Shown here: one piece after another, positions 1-6,880 of the stretch
Numbering within the stretch: the stretch's first letter is position 1
How the letters are laid out: each line of letters begins with the position of its first letter
NCBI GenBank assembly: GCA_024223125.1
Contig: JAAEOP010000576.1
Location: 1 to 20,211, forward strand
Direction of reading: 5' to 3'
DNA: 20,211 nucleotides
Source: Chloroflexota bacterium
Lineage (GTDB): Bacteria > Chloroflexota > Anaerolineae > Promineifilales > Promineifilaceae
Notes under the pieces: generated by a model
The model's database searches: none
Told to the model about the DNA's origin: nothing
Seen by the model: the letters and a program-made list of their open reading frames with translations, nothing else
Program-made: the position numbers and the translations under genes

Positions 1-307
1 GTGGGCTCATTATTTCTAGAAATGCTTCATCTATCCCTTTTTCAGTGTCTAATACACGCTTGCGTCCTGCCCCTTTTTTTCGAATTCTCCCATCATTTGG
101 TGGCAACTGATTTGCTATTTCACGCATTCCATGTTTAACAGCGCCTTCATTACACTGCAAGACGCGACACACATAACTGATGCCTCCGTGCCCTAATTTC
201 TTAGCTTCAACTGCTGCGTATCGACGTCGATCTTTTTCTGTCAGCGAATTGTACAGATTCCTCATTTTGTCTTCGTGTTCTTTGGAATATGGGTTCAGTT
301 TTCTCAT
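1..307 (-). CDS. ISAzo13-like transposase, N-terminal part (runs off left edge)
   Basis: The reading frame is open from ATG at 307 down to base 1 (102 codons), so this is the 5' part of a longer gene cut by the window edge. The product begins MRKLNPYSKEHEDKM and contains RRRYAAVEAKKLGHGGISYV, then a CNEGAVKHGMREI helix-turn-helix-like stretch and a GRIRKKGAGRKRV segment. The order RRxYAAxEAxxLGHGGIS, helix-turn-helix, basic GxGRKR linker is the usual N-terminus of ISAzo13-type DDE transposases, which bind the element ends before the catalytic domain. The catalytic residues lie outside the window, so intactness cannot be judged. No good ribosome-binding site precedes the ATG. I could not identify the terminal inverted repeat between 308 and 527. 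Family assignment rests on remembered motif similarity. Confidence 0.75.
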   Translation of the reverse strand, partial: MRKLNPYSKEHEDKMRNLYNSLTEKDRRRYAAVEAKKLGHGGISYVCRVLQCNEGAVKHGMREIANQLPPNDGRIRKKGAGRKRVLDTEKGIDEAFLEIMSP

Positions 308-481
308 AATTCTGATAAGAATACACCTCTCGCTGGTTATTTCAACTTTTTCGCAGTCGCTAAACTTTCGGGACTAATAAAATCCTCGTTCCTAAACAAC
401 CACGTTTTAATGGCAAAGAGCTGCAATCTCGCCAATCCGCACTGATGCCTTGCCAGGTAACACAGCTTTGAAGTTGGCGAT

Positions 482-510
482 ACTTATATAGTGTAGACTT
501 ATAGTTGACA
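482..510 (+). promoter_or_regulatory. C-box operator upstream of the controller gene
   Basis: The element has two parts: an imperfect site ACTTATATAGT (482-492) and a better site GACTTATAGTTGACA (496-510) containing the core ACTTATAGT (497-505). The GACT-TAT-AGT arrangement matches the C-box consensus known for controller proteins of Type II restriction-modification systems, which usually bind two tandem operators at their own promoter. The core recurs in front of the methyltransferase gene (2180-2188). The start codon at 528 has no Shine-Dalgarno sequence, which fits the leaderless transcripts reported for several C genes. No clean -35/-10 pair is visible; a weak CAAAAT at 516-521 could be the -10. 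Confidence 0.72.
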
Positions 511-527
511 TACGGCAAAATCATTCT

Positions 528-746
528 ATGTCTAAACCCGAACTTCTGCAATTAGGAAAGAACCTTAGGTCACTTCGACTTAGCACAGGGCTTTCACAGG
601 AAAAATTGGCTGAACTGACTGGGTTGCACCGCACCTATATTGGCGGCGTGGAGCGTGGAGAAAGAAATATCAGTTTAATCAACCTGGTAAGAATTGCACG
701 CGCTCTAGAAATCTCAGTAACAGAACTAGTCAAAGGTGTAGAATGA
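528..746 (+). CDS. Restriction-modification controller protein (C protein), XRE-type helix-turn-helix
   Basis: The 72-residue product is nearly all one helix-turn-helix domain (about residues 8-65). Its GLSQEKLAELTGLHRTYIGG and VERGERNISL segments, followed by LVRIARALEISVTEL, are typical of small dimeric C proteins. In known systems these bind C-boxes, first activate their own operon with the endonuclease, then repress it at high dose, and often repress the methyltransferase. That delays restriction until host DNA is methylated. C-boxes precede both this gene and the methyltransferase. Its stop codon overlaps the endonuclease start in an ATGA (743-746), so the two are probably translationally coupled. 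Other small XRE regulators look similar; the restriction context decides the call. Confidence 0.88.
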   Translation: MSKPELLQLGKNLRSLRLSTGLSQEKLAELTGLHRTYIGGVERGERNISLINLVRIARALEISVTELVKGVE

Positions 747-1333
747 AATCTCCATATGAAAATCTTTCAGTGTCAGCATGGCATGAACGCACTCTTGAAT
801 TAATAGATCGACATCCACTACACCCTGACGAAATATATGAGGTTGTTCATGAAGTTTGGTCAAGTATATTCAACTCTGGCATTGGCAGTAAACCTTTCAG
901 AATTGGGCAGGAACTGTTTCCACGCCCCCAAGTAATGGGGTTTTTCCTTCATGAACTCATTCCACTGGAATTTGGATTTAGATATCCAGGAATTTGGAAA
1001 AGGGAAGAAGCAACAGGCGAAAAAGATATGGTCTTTGTACCTGATTCAAATTTTTCCGTCGAAATAAAGACATCCTCAAGTAAGAATAAAATATATGGAA
1101 ACCGAAGTTTTGCTCAAAAGACTTCCACATCTAAGAAAAGTAAGTCTGGATACTATCTTGCAATCAATTTTCAAAAATTTTCAAAAAATATTATTGCACC
1201 TGAAATAAGATTAGTTCGTTTTGGATGGCTTGATCACGATGATTGGATTGGTCAAAAAGCTGCAAGTGGGCAACAAGCACGCTTATCTTCAGATGTTGAA
1301 ACATTCAAGCTTCTTGTGTTACCGTTAAAATAA
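743..1333 (+). CDS. ScaI-like Type II restriction endonuclease
   Basis: This 196-residue protein sits directly behind the controller gene and overlaps it by 4 bp. A ribosome-binding site AAAGGTG lies about 6 bases before the ATG, inside the controller gene. The sequence contains a PD-(D/E)xK-like core: D95 in GEKDMVFVPDSNF and E107-x-K109 in FSVEIKTSSS. These are the likely metal-binding catalytic residues. The segments IGSKPFRIGQELFPRPQ, YGNRSFAQK and RFGWLDHDDWIGQ resemble what I remember of the ScaI endonuclease family, whose prototype cuts AGTACT. Family membership is moderately firm; the exact target is an inference. The last 9 bases overlap the 3' end of the convergent methyltransferase gene. 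The gene is AT-rich compared with the region right of 2.7 kb and lacks the ACGGCCGT motif, consistent with acquisition. Confidence 0.75.
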   Translation: MKSPYENLSVSAWHERTLELIDRHPLHPDEIYEVVHEVWSSIFNSGIGSKPFRIGQELFPRPQVMGFFLHELIPLEFGFRYPGIWKREEATGEKDMVFVPDSNFSVEIKTSSSKNKIYGNRSFAQKTSTSKKSKSGYYLAINFQKFSKNIIAPEIRLVRFGWLDHDDWIGQKAASGQQARLSSDVETFKLLVLPLK

Positions 1334-2176
1334 AGAAATTTGTTTTGGTTCTACTAACTGCTTGGTAATGCGACTTTCAATAATATCACAATAAGATTGA
1401 TGTATTTCAAACCCTATCACTTTTCGATTTAATTCTATCGCTACGGATGCAGTTGTCCCTGATCCTATGAAAGGATCGAGTATTATATCGCCTTCATTTG
1501 ACGAAGCCTTAATGATTCGTTCAATCACTGCTTTAGGAAACTGAGCAGGATGTGGTGTTCGCTCTTTTGAACTTCTATTTTTGCCAGACGTAACTTTTGG
1601 AAACTGCCAAACATCCGTCGGATTTTTACCAAGCGGATTTACCTTGATTTTCCCATTCTTCTTCTGATTTGGGTATTTTACATTTGGGTCTCTAACTGCG
1701 TCGAGATTAAAGGTATAGTTTGACTCATTTTTGACATACCAAAGAAACTTTTCATTTCTGGGAGAATAGAATTTTCTACCAGCTACACCAGCTCCATAAT
1801 TCCATATAATCTCTTGAATCAAGAAAAAAGGCACTCGATCCCACAAAAGATATGGAATTGGAATCGCCTTTGCTTTATTAGGTACAGATAGATAGCCAAG
1901 ATTCAACCAGAACGAGCCATGTAGCTGGGTTACTCGATGTATTTCAGAAATCCATTTTTGACACCAATTTATATAATCTTCTAGTGGACGACGCTTTTCA
2001 TATTCCTTCCCAATATTGTAAGGAGGACTTGTTACCGTTAGATCGAAAACTGTGCCGCAGATTTTTGGAAGAGCTGCCAAACAATCAATATTGTAAATAA
2101 GGCAATCTTGGGCTTCAAAATAGGGTTGACCAAGTGTTTTTCTGATCTTGTTTAGTGTGCAATCTTTATCAAGCAT
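1325..2176 (-). CDS. Type II DNA methyltransferase, N4-cytosine-type (beta class)
   Basis: Taking ATG at 2176, the product has 283 residues. Motif IV is TSPPYN at residues 49-54; a (S/T)SPPY signature is the usual mark of N4-cytosine methyltransferases, as opposed to (N/D)PPY for adenine enzymes. The S-adenosylmethionine-binding motif DPFIGSGTT lies at residues 234-242 near the C-terminus, giving the beta-class order. HPAQFP at residues 209-214 is another family motif. It presumably protects host DNA from the neighbouring endonuclease. The frame remains open upstream to 2317, but ATG at 2176 is preferred: a TTGACT/TACTAT promoter ends about 7 bases before it, and residues upstream of it look non-conserved. 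Translation probably starts on a leaderless transcript. Confidence 0.9.
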   Translation of the reverse strand: MLDKDCTLNKIRKTLGQPYFEAQDCLIYNIDCLAALPKICGTVFDLTVTSPPYNIGKEYEKRRPLEDYINWCQKWISEIHRVTQLHGSFWLNLGYLSVPNKAKAIPIPYLLWDRVPFFLIQEIIWNYGAGVAGRKFYSPRNEKFLWYVKNESNYTFNLDAVRDPNVKYPNQKKNGKIKVNPLGKNPTDVWQFPKVTSGKNRSSKERTPHPAQFPKAVIERIIKASSNEGDIILDPFIGSGTTASVAIELNRKVIGFEIHQSYCDIIESRITKQLVEPKQISLF

Positions 2177-2177
2177 G

Positions 2178-2212
2178 ATACTTATAGTATACAGCTCAAT
2201 GCGTAAAGTCAA
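2178..2212 (-). promoter_or_regulatory. Methyltransferase promoter with overlapping C-box
   Basis: On the minus strand, a -35 box TTGACT (2207-2212) and a -10 box TACTAT (2184-2189) are separated by 17 bases. The -10 box lies inside a perfect 13-base inverted repeat, ATACTTATAGTAT in plus orientation (2178-2190). That repeat contains the ACTTATAGT core also found upstream of the controller gene. The expected transcription start coincides with the ATG at 2176. Binding of the controller would cover the -10 box and block transcription, which matches the known role of C proteins as methyltransferase repressors. In vivo repression is inferred. Confidence 0.7.
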
Positions 2213-2332
2213 ATGTGACTTTTGGTTACAATATTGTTCATGTTTTGCTTCTAACCTCTGTTGTTTAGCATGGCACATTGCCGCCCAACGATTATTTATG
2301 CGTTTGACCTTTAACACTCACCATCTTTTTAC

Positions 2333-2369
2333 TTGACAAGAGCTTGTCATTGCATATTATAGTACTATA
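2333..2369 (+). promoter_or_regulatory. Sigma-70-type promoter with operator-like palindromes
   Basis: TTGACA (2333-2338) and TATTAT (2355-2360) are spaced by 16 bases, a near-consensus promoter pointing to the gene at 2474. A perfect inverted repeat TGACAAG-AG-CTTGTCA (2334-2349) overlaps the -35 box and spacer. A second, self-complementary 12-mer TATAGTACTATA (2358-2369) overlaps the -10 and start region and contains AGTACT. Both are placed where repressors usually bind. The binding protein is unknown. Confidence 0.65.
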
Positions 2370-2473
2370 GTAGGGGCAATTGTTTATTTGCTCTGGCTAA
2401 AGTTATTTTCATTGCCACCACATTTATTTATGTATCCATTTATCAGGTTTAATAGCAGTAAGGAAGGAACCAC

Positions 2474-2716
2474 GTGGCTAATACAATTCAAAAAAGGTTA
2501 GTGTTGGAAGAACGGGAAAAGCAGTTACATGAGCAGTTGACTGAAGAAACAAGACAATTGCAAATGGCTCGTGTTCGGCTTAAGGTTTGTGAAGAAGCAT
2601 TAGAAAAAACATTAGCTGAAATACACTTAATACACCAGGAACATGAAAGTTTGACCGGTATTATTGAAGGTATGTGGAACGGACCTGCCGGCCAAAGGAA
2701 ACCGGCCGTTAGTTAA
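2474..2716 (+). CDS. Small coiled-coil protein of unknown function
   Basis: The gene starts at GTG 2474, with a clear ribosome-binding site AAGGAAGG about 7 bases upstream. The 80-residue product is rich in Glu, Lys, Gln and Leu. From about residue 7 to 65 it has the heptad look of one long alpha-helical coiled coil (EEREKQLHEQLTEETRQL and onward), with no cysteines beyond one and no membrane segment. The short tail GPAGQRKPAVS is encoded partly by a CGGCCGT-containing stretch. I do not recognise a family. It has its own strong promoter and a possible operator, and is followed by a GC-rich hairpin, so it is probably a monocistronic unit. It marks the left limit of DNA carrying the ACGGCCGT motif. 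Confidence 0.7.
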   Translation: MANTIQKRLVLEEREKQLHEQLTEETRQLQMARVRLKVCEEALEKTLAEIHLIHQEHESLTGIIEGMWNGPAGQRKPAVS

Positions 2717-2762
2717 ACGGCCGTAACCTAAAGACGGCCGTTTCCCTGCATACGGCCGTCTT
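2717..2762. terminator. GC-rich hairpin formed by clustered ACGGCCGT copies
   Basis: Three exact ACGGCCGT copies occur within 43 bases (2717-2724, 2734-2741, 2752-2759). The last two are embedded in an 11-bp perfect inverted repeat: AAGACGGCCGT at 2731-2741 and its complement at 2752-2762, with a 10-base loop. It lies between the convergent ends of the coiled-coil gene and comEC and could end transcription from both sides. There is no U-tract on either strand, so it is not a textbook intrinsic terminator. Confidence 0.4.
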
Positions 2763-2806
2763 CCCCACTTTCCCCCCAATTATCACAATTTCATATTGGT
2801 GACGGT

Positions 2807-5179
2807 TCACGGCCGTGCCCGCCACCACATCACCTGTCCATCCGTCGTTAACTCAATGGTTGCCAGTTCATCGGTGCGTAACACGGTCGCGCCAATGTCC
2901 TGCGCCCGGGCCAACATTTCTGGATGGGGATGTCCAAAATTATTATCTGCTCCCGCCGAAACCACAATAATTTGCGGCTGTACCGCTTCTAAAAAGGGCA
3001 TCGTGCTGGAAGAACGGGAGCCATGATGCCCAGCTTTGAAGACAAGAGATTGCAGCGGACGGCCGTTAGCCAGCATCACCTCTTCCGCCTTCTCCTCTGC
3101 ATCTCCCGTAAACAAAAACGTAAAATCCCCATACACTAGCCGCATTGAAACCGAATTCTCATTTCGGCTTTCCTGGTCCAACTCAGCGCCCGGATGCAGA
3201 ACTTCCAAACGCACGCCATCTCCAATTTCAATTCGTTCGCCGGCCATTGCTCGGTGAACTGACGTCCCCTGCACCTCCGCGGCCAACAAAACCGCATCAT
3301 AAATGGGCGATTCACCCAACCCTTCTCCATCCGTTATCAACTGCCCTACCCGGTAGCGCTCAAACACGCCCACCAAACCGGAAACATGATCTGCATCCGG
3401 GTGGGTGGCTACCATCAGATCAATTTCCTTATCCCAAAACGGCATTTGCTGTCCCAACTGGTCATTTAACACCGAGGGGTAAAAACCGCCATCCACCAAA
3501 ATCTGCCGCCCAGATGGGGTTTGAATAAAGGTGGCGTCTCCTTGCCCCACGTTCATGAAGGTGATGTGCAATTTACCATCGGGCTGGCTGTTGCCCCAAC
3601 TAAAAATTAACAACGCCCCCGCCAGACTGCCGGTGAAGGCCACTCGCCAACCTCCATTCTGACGCAGCGCTGCCAGAATTTGCGTTCGCTGTTCTTGTTC
3701 CTGTTTCGCCAACCAGGTAACAATACCGATGAGAAAATACAGTCCGACAACAAATCCCCAGCCTACTTCTACAGGCACGGCCGCATAAGGGACGGCCGCA
3801 AACATCCGCACCAGACCAATGGTATAAGTGAGCGGCAGCCAGGCTACCCAGGCCAATAATTGGCCTACAGAGGGCGCAATCATTCCCACTAATGTGGCTG
3901 CCCCACCCCAAATCATGACCGCCGGCTGTGCCGGTAAAATGAGCGCATTGGCCGGTAAACTAACGAGTGATAGCTGGCGAAAATAACCAATGATCAGCGG
4001 CAAGGTCAGAACTTGGGCGGCCAATGTAATGACCACTGCTTCTGACAACACATTCATCACCTGGCGCGTTGCCTTCCAGTTCATAATCCGCAGTAGCTGC
4101 CGCTGTGTCCAATGGGTAAAAGGGTCAGCATACAACATCAACCCCAACGTAGCCATGAAGCTGAGTTGGAAACCAATGTTCCACAATGTATGGGGATCAA
4201 GCAGAGTCATCAAAAAACCAGCCGCAAATAAGGAGGCATAAGCAAAATTGGGACGGCCGAGCCAGCGATTTGTCATCAGGTAAATGGTACCCATCACGGC
4301 CGCCCGCACCACAGAAGCATCGGCGCCCACTAAAATGGTGTAGAAGGCGATACCCACAATGGCAAACACTGCCGCGCCCCGCCGCCCCAACAATGGCTCA
4401 CTCACACTCACCAGAATAGCAATCAGAATAGCAATATTAAACCCCGATATGGCGATAATGTGAGACATCCCAGTCACCCGGAAATCTTCAGCCAGGTCGG
4501 GGGGAATACCATTGTCATTGCCCAGTAAGATGCCAGTTAATAACGCTGCCTGAGGGTCAGGGAAAAGTTGGTTGATGGTAACCTGTGCCCGTGCTTTGAA
4601 GGCAAAAATCATCCGGTAGATGGGGTTACCTTCCCCTTCAGCCACAATCTCCATCTGGGGCAACGCCATCAGGCTGTGGACACCCTGCCGGGCTAGATAC
4701 GCTTTGTAGTCGAATTCTTCTCCTTGGGGTGGTGTTTCTAAACGGCCGTCTAACATCAACCGCGTCCCATATTGCACAATCGGAAAGCGAAAGGTTTTCA
4801 CCTGAATGAGGCCAGAAACGGGTACGGCCGTGCCATCGGCCAACATGACTTCTTCGGCCGCAATCCGCAAATTTACCCAGCGGTCACGCGCATCCGGCTC
4901 ATCTACCACCAGACCCGACACGGTGACACGGCGCAAATCGTTATAGTAAGATATATGCCCTTCTCCCAAATCTGGCAAAGCAACGATAAAGCGTATGCTC
5001 CCCAACCCCAGAACACCGAGACAAATGAGCAGCAAACCAAACGGCCGTCGCTGGCGCAGCAGCGCTCCCCCAATCAACCCTACCAGAGCCAGACTCAGCC
5101 ACACGGCCGTGTCCCAACCTAGCCACGACACCAGCCAAATACCTGCAAACCAGGCGATTGTGAGATAAACAATTAACAT
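2807..5179 (-). CDS. comEC: ComEC/Rec2-type DNA uptake channel protein
   Basis: The product has about 790 residues with the classical ComEC layout. N-terminal membrane helices are followed by a soluble DUF4131-type segment. Then comes the multi-pass Competence domain (about residues 205-495, with LLTGILLGNDNGIPPDLAEDF and GMSHIIAISGFNIAIL). A C-terminal metallo-beta-lactamase-like domain follows with THPDADH (H593, D595, D597, H598), TGDAEEKAE and KAGHHGSRSS. In competent bacteria ComEC forms the inner-membrane pore for single-stranded DNA; the C-terminal domain may degrade the non-entering strand. The metal ligands look intact. I start at ATG 5179 (MLIVYLTIAWF), because the 18 extra codons to 5233 are made of an intergenic palindrome. 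No other competence gene is in the window. The stop codon overlaps an ACGGCCGT copy. Confidence 0.93.
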   Translation of the reverse strand: MLIVYLTIAWFAGIWLVSWLGWDTAVWLSLALVGLIGGALLRQRRPFGLLLICLGVLGLGSIRFIVALPDLGEGHISYYNDLRRVTVSGLVVDEPDARDRWVNLRIAAEEVMLADGTAVPVSGLIQVKTFRFPIVQYGTRLMLDGRLETPPQGEEFDYKAYLARQGVHSLMALPQMEIVAEGEGNPIYRMIFAFKARAQVTINQLFPDPQAALLTGILLGNDNGIPPDLAEDFRVTGMSHIIAISGFNIAILIAILVSVSEPLLGRRGAAVFAIVGIAFYTILVGADASVVRAAVMGTIYLMTNRWLGRPNFAYASLFAAGFLMTLLDPHTLWNIGFQLSFMATLGLMLYADPFTHWTQRQLLRIMNWKATRQVMNVLSEAVVITLAAQVLTLPLIIGYFRQLSLVSLPANALILPAQPAVMIWGGAATLVGMIAPSVGQLLAWVAWLPLTYTIGLVRMFAAVPYAAVPVEVGWGFVVGLYFLIGIVTWLAKQEQEQRTQILAALRQNGGWRVAFTGSLAGALLIFSWGNSQPDGKLHITFMNVGQGDATFIQTPSGRQILVDGGFYPSVLNDQLGQQMPFWDKEIDLMVATHPDADHVSGLVGVFERYRVGQLITDGEGLGESPIYDAVLLAAEVQGTSVHRAMAGERIEIGDGVRLEVLHPGAELDQESRNENSVSMRLVYGDFTFLFTGDAEEKAEEVMLANGRPLQSLVFKAGHHGSRSSSTMPFLEAVQPQIIVVSAGADNNFGHPHPEMLARAQDIGATVLRTDELATIELTTDGQVMWWRARP

Positions 5180-5204
5180 AAGATTTCTTGTCAGTAAGTA
5201 GTAT

Positions 5205-5230
5205 TCAGTTTTCAGTCTACTGAAAACTGA
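5205..5230. repeat. Perfect 12-bp inverted repeat in the divergent spacer
   Basis: TCAGTTTTCAGT (5205-5216) and its exact complement (5219-5230) are separated by only two bases. It lies between the divergent comEC and response regulator genes. It could be an operator, or a remnant of a short dispersed repeat like the others in this window. Confidence 0.7.
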
Positions 5231-5269
5231 CAATCGGCCACTAATAGTTGAGCCAGTCAGAGGGGAGTG

Positions 5270-5299
5270 TTACAATCGTAAATACTTAGCACATATAAT
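5270..5299 (+). promoter_or_regulatory. Promoter of the tandem response regulator pair
   Basis: TTACAA (5270-5275) and a perfect TATAAT (5294-5299) are spaced by 18 bases, 29 bases upstream of the ATG at 5329. It is the best promoter candidate for the two-gene unit 5329-6794. A short AGGA (5322-5325) precedes the start codon closely. Confidence 0.6.
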
Positions 5300-5328
5300 G
5301 ATGATGCGTACAATAACATTCAGGATTC

Positions 5329-6057
5329 ATGATCGAATTTCTACCCCAATCTTACCGTATTTTGGCCGTTGACGACAGTGAAGTTGCGCTGCATATGATC
5401 ACAACCACACTGAGCCAGGCTGGTTTTGTAGTGATGGTTACTTCTTCTGGCGAAGAAGCCCTCGCTTTAATGGAAACAGCCGGACTGCCCCATCTGGCCA
5501 TTGTAGATGTCAACATGCCTGGCGGCATGGATGGCTTTGAATTTTGTGACAAGATGCAACAGTTTTGCGATTTGCCAGTCATCATGCTCACGGCCATAGA
5601 CGATGAAAACGTCATCATTCAAGCCATCGAAGAATATGCGGAAGATTACATAACAAAGCCGGTTAGCCAGGGTGAACTCATCGCCCGTGTGCGCCGTGTA
5701 CTGCGACGCATTGGTAACTTTGCCCTTTCCCTGGATGAATACACACACGCCGACAACAACCTGTCTGTCAATTTCGTTCGTTGTGAAGCCGTTATCGGCT
5801 GTGACACTGTTCAATTAACCCCCACCGAAACCAAACTGCTCTACATCCTTATGCGTTCAGCGGGACAGCTGGTTACAACCAGTTTTCTAATCAGGCGCTT
5901 GTGGCCTGGTGAAAACAAGCCAACCTATGAAGATAAATTGCGGGTGTACATTTATCGTCTGCGGACAAAAATTGAAAAAAATCACACTAAACCAGAGTAC
6001 ATTTTGTCACGACGCCGTAAAGGATACCTATTCTCTTGTGAGGCAATAAATATATGA
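5329..6057 (+). CDS. OmpR-family response regulator (first of a tandem pair)
   Basis: The 242-residue protein has an N-terminal receiver domain. The acidic pair is D15-D16, the phospho-acceptor D60 (HLAIVDVNMPGGMDGFEF), the switch threonine T88 and the lysine K110 (YITKPVSQGEL). A C-terminal winged-helix DNA-binding domain follows (about residues 140-238: LTPTETKLLYILMRSAG, then RVYIYRLRTKIE). It is expected to act as a phosphorylation-controlled transcription factor. The loop after D60 reads MPGGMDG, one residue longer than the common MPGMDG. The gene overlaps the next regulator by 4 bp (ATGA), and the two share most motifs, so they arose by tandem duplication. No histidine kinase is adjacent on this strand, so the input signal is unknown. 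Confidence 0.92.
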   Translation: MIEFLPQSYRILAVDDSEVALHMITTTLSQAGFVVMVTSSGEEALALMETAGLPHLAIVDVNMPGGMDGFEFCDKMQQFCDLPVIMLTAIDDENVIIQAIEEYAEDYITKPVSQGELIARVRRVLRRIGNFALSLDEYTHADNNLSVNFVRCEAVIGCDTVQLTPTETKLLYILMRSAGQLVTTSFLIRRLWPGENKPTYEDKLRVYIYRLRTKIEKNHTKPEYILSRRRKGYLFSCEAINI

Positions 6058-6794
6058 ATTATTCTGAGCAAAGCCAACAAACTATACTAATTGTTGATGA
6101 CGATCCTTTTAATCTAAACATCGTCAGCTACGCTTTACAGCAGGCCGATTTTGAAGCTAAAACAGCCCAATCAGGTGAAGTTGCCTTGACTATTCTAAAA
6201 ACAGAAGGTTTACCCCATCTGGCCATTGTAGATTTGCATATGCCACCGGGCATGAACGGCTTTGAGTTTTGTCGCACCATTCACCAATTTAGTGATCTGC
6301 CGGTGATTTTGCTCACGGCCGTTGATGAAGAAGCAACCGTCGTCGAAGGCTTAGAAGAGTATGCCGAAGATTATATTACCAAGCCGTTCAAGCCAGGGGA
6401 ATTAGTAGCCCGTGTTCGCAGTGTCTTGCGGCGCATGGGCACTTTTGCTTTTGATCTAAAAGCAACCACCCGCGTAGATGATCGTCTGGAAATTGATTTT
6501 CCCAATCGCAAAGCGCTCATCTATGGCCAACCCACTTCTCTGACCCCCACCGAAACAAAGCTGCTGTACATTTTGATGCGTTCGGCCGGGCACACCGTCA
6601 ATACCGATTTCATTTTGCGCCGTCTCTGGCCCAACGACACCGCTTTTGAAGATCGTTTGCATGTCCATCTGCACCGTTTGCGCCGCAAAATTGAAGACAA
6701 AGACAAATCACGTCCCCGTTACATCATCTCAGAACGGGGATTAGGCTATATTTTCCGCGCTACCGGTGAAGCGTATACGGCCGTGTCTCACTAA
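6054..6794 (+). CDS. OmpR-family response regulator (second of a tandem pair)
   Basis: The 246-residue protein is collinear with its upstream neighbour. The receiver has D15-D16, phospho-acceptor D60 (HLAIVDLHMPPGMNGFEF), T88 and K110 (YITKPFKPGEL). The winged-helix domain has LTPTETKLLYILMRSAG, FILRRLWPND and HLHRLRRKIED. All residues needed for phosphorylation are present. The start overlaps the stop of the first gene (ATGA, 6054-6057), so the pair is probably translated together in a fixed ratio. The recognition-helix region differs between the copies (HVHLHRLRRKIEDKD versus RVYIYRLRTKIEKNH), so the two may bind different sites or act as a heterodimer; that part is inference. No cognate kinase gene is seen nearby. 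Confidence 0.92.
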   Translation: MNYSEQSQQTILIVDDDPFNLNIVSYALQQADFEAKTAQSGEVALTILKTEGLPHLAIVDLHMPPGMNGFEFCRTIHQFSDLPVILLTAVDEEATVVEGLEEYAEDYITKPFKPGELVARVRSVLRRMGTFAFDLKATTRVDDRLEIDFPNRKALIYGQPTSLTPTETKLLYILMRSAGHTVNTDFILRRLWPNDTAFEDRLHVHLHRLRRKIEDKDKSRPRYIISERGLGYIFRATGEAYTAVSH

Positions 6795-6880
6795 TTCCAT
6801 GAGCCCTCTGAAAAAAACCGATTTCTTACCGAAATTGATGCAATCTCCGCGACTACAAGAATCGGGTTATTAAAGTCACC

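Noticed and set aside
505..510. TTGACA as a -35 box for the controller gene
   Set aside because: The matching -10 position would fall inside or beyond the start codon at 528; it is better explained as part of the C-box.
360..551. Minus-strand 63-codon frame and a neighbouring short frame ending near 407 (reading FKAVLPGKASVRIGEIAAL)
   Set aside because: No start signal or recognisable family; it overlaps the controller operator and start. The second frame might be the tail of a decayed gene, but about 28 codons are too few to support that.
2177..2317. Upstream extension of the methyltransferase to 2317 (330 residues)
   Set aside because: The extension covers the promoter and C-box, has no family character and no better ribosome-binding site.
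5180..5233. Longer ComEC start at 5233
   Set aside because: The extra 18 codons are made of the 12-bp inverted repeat, so the frame there is probably accidental.
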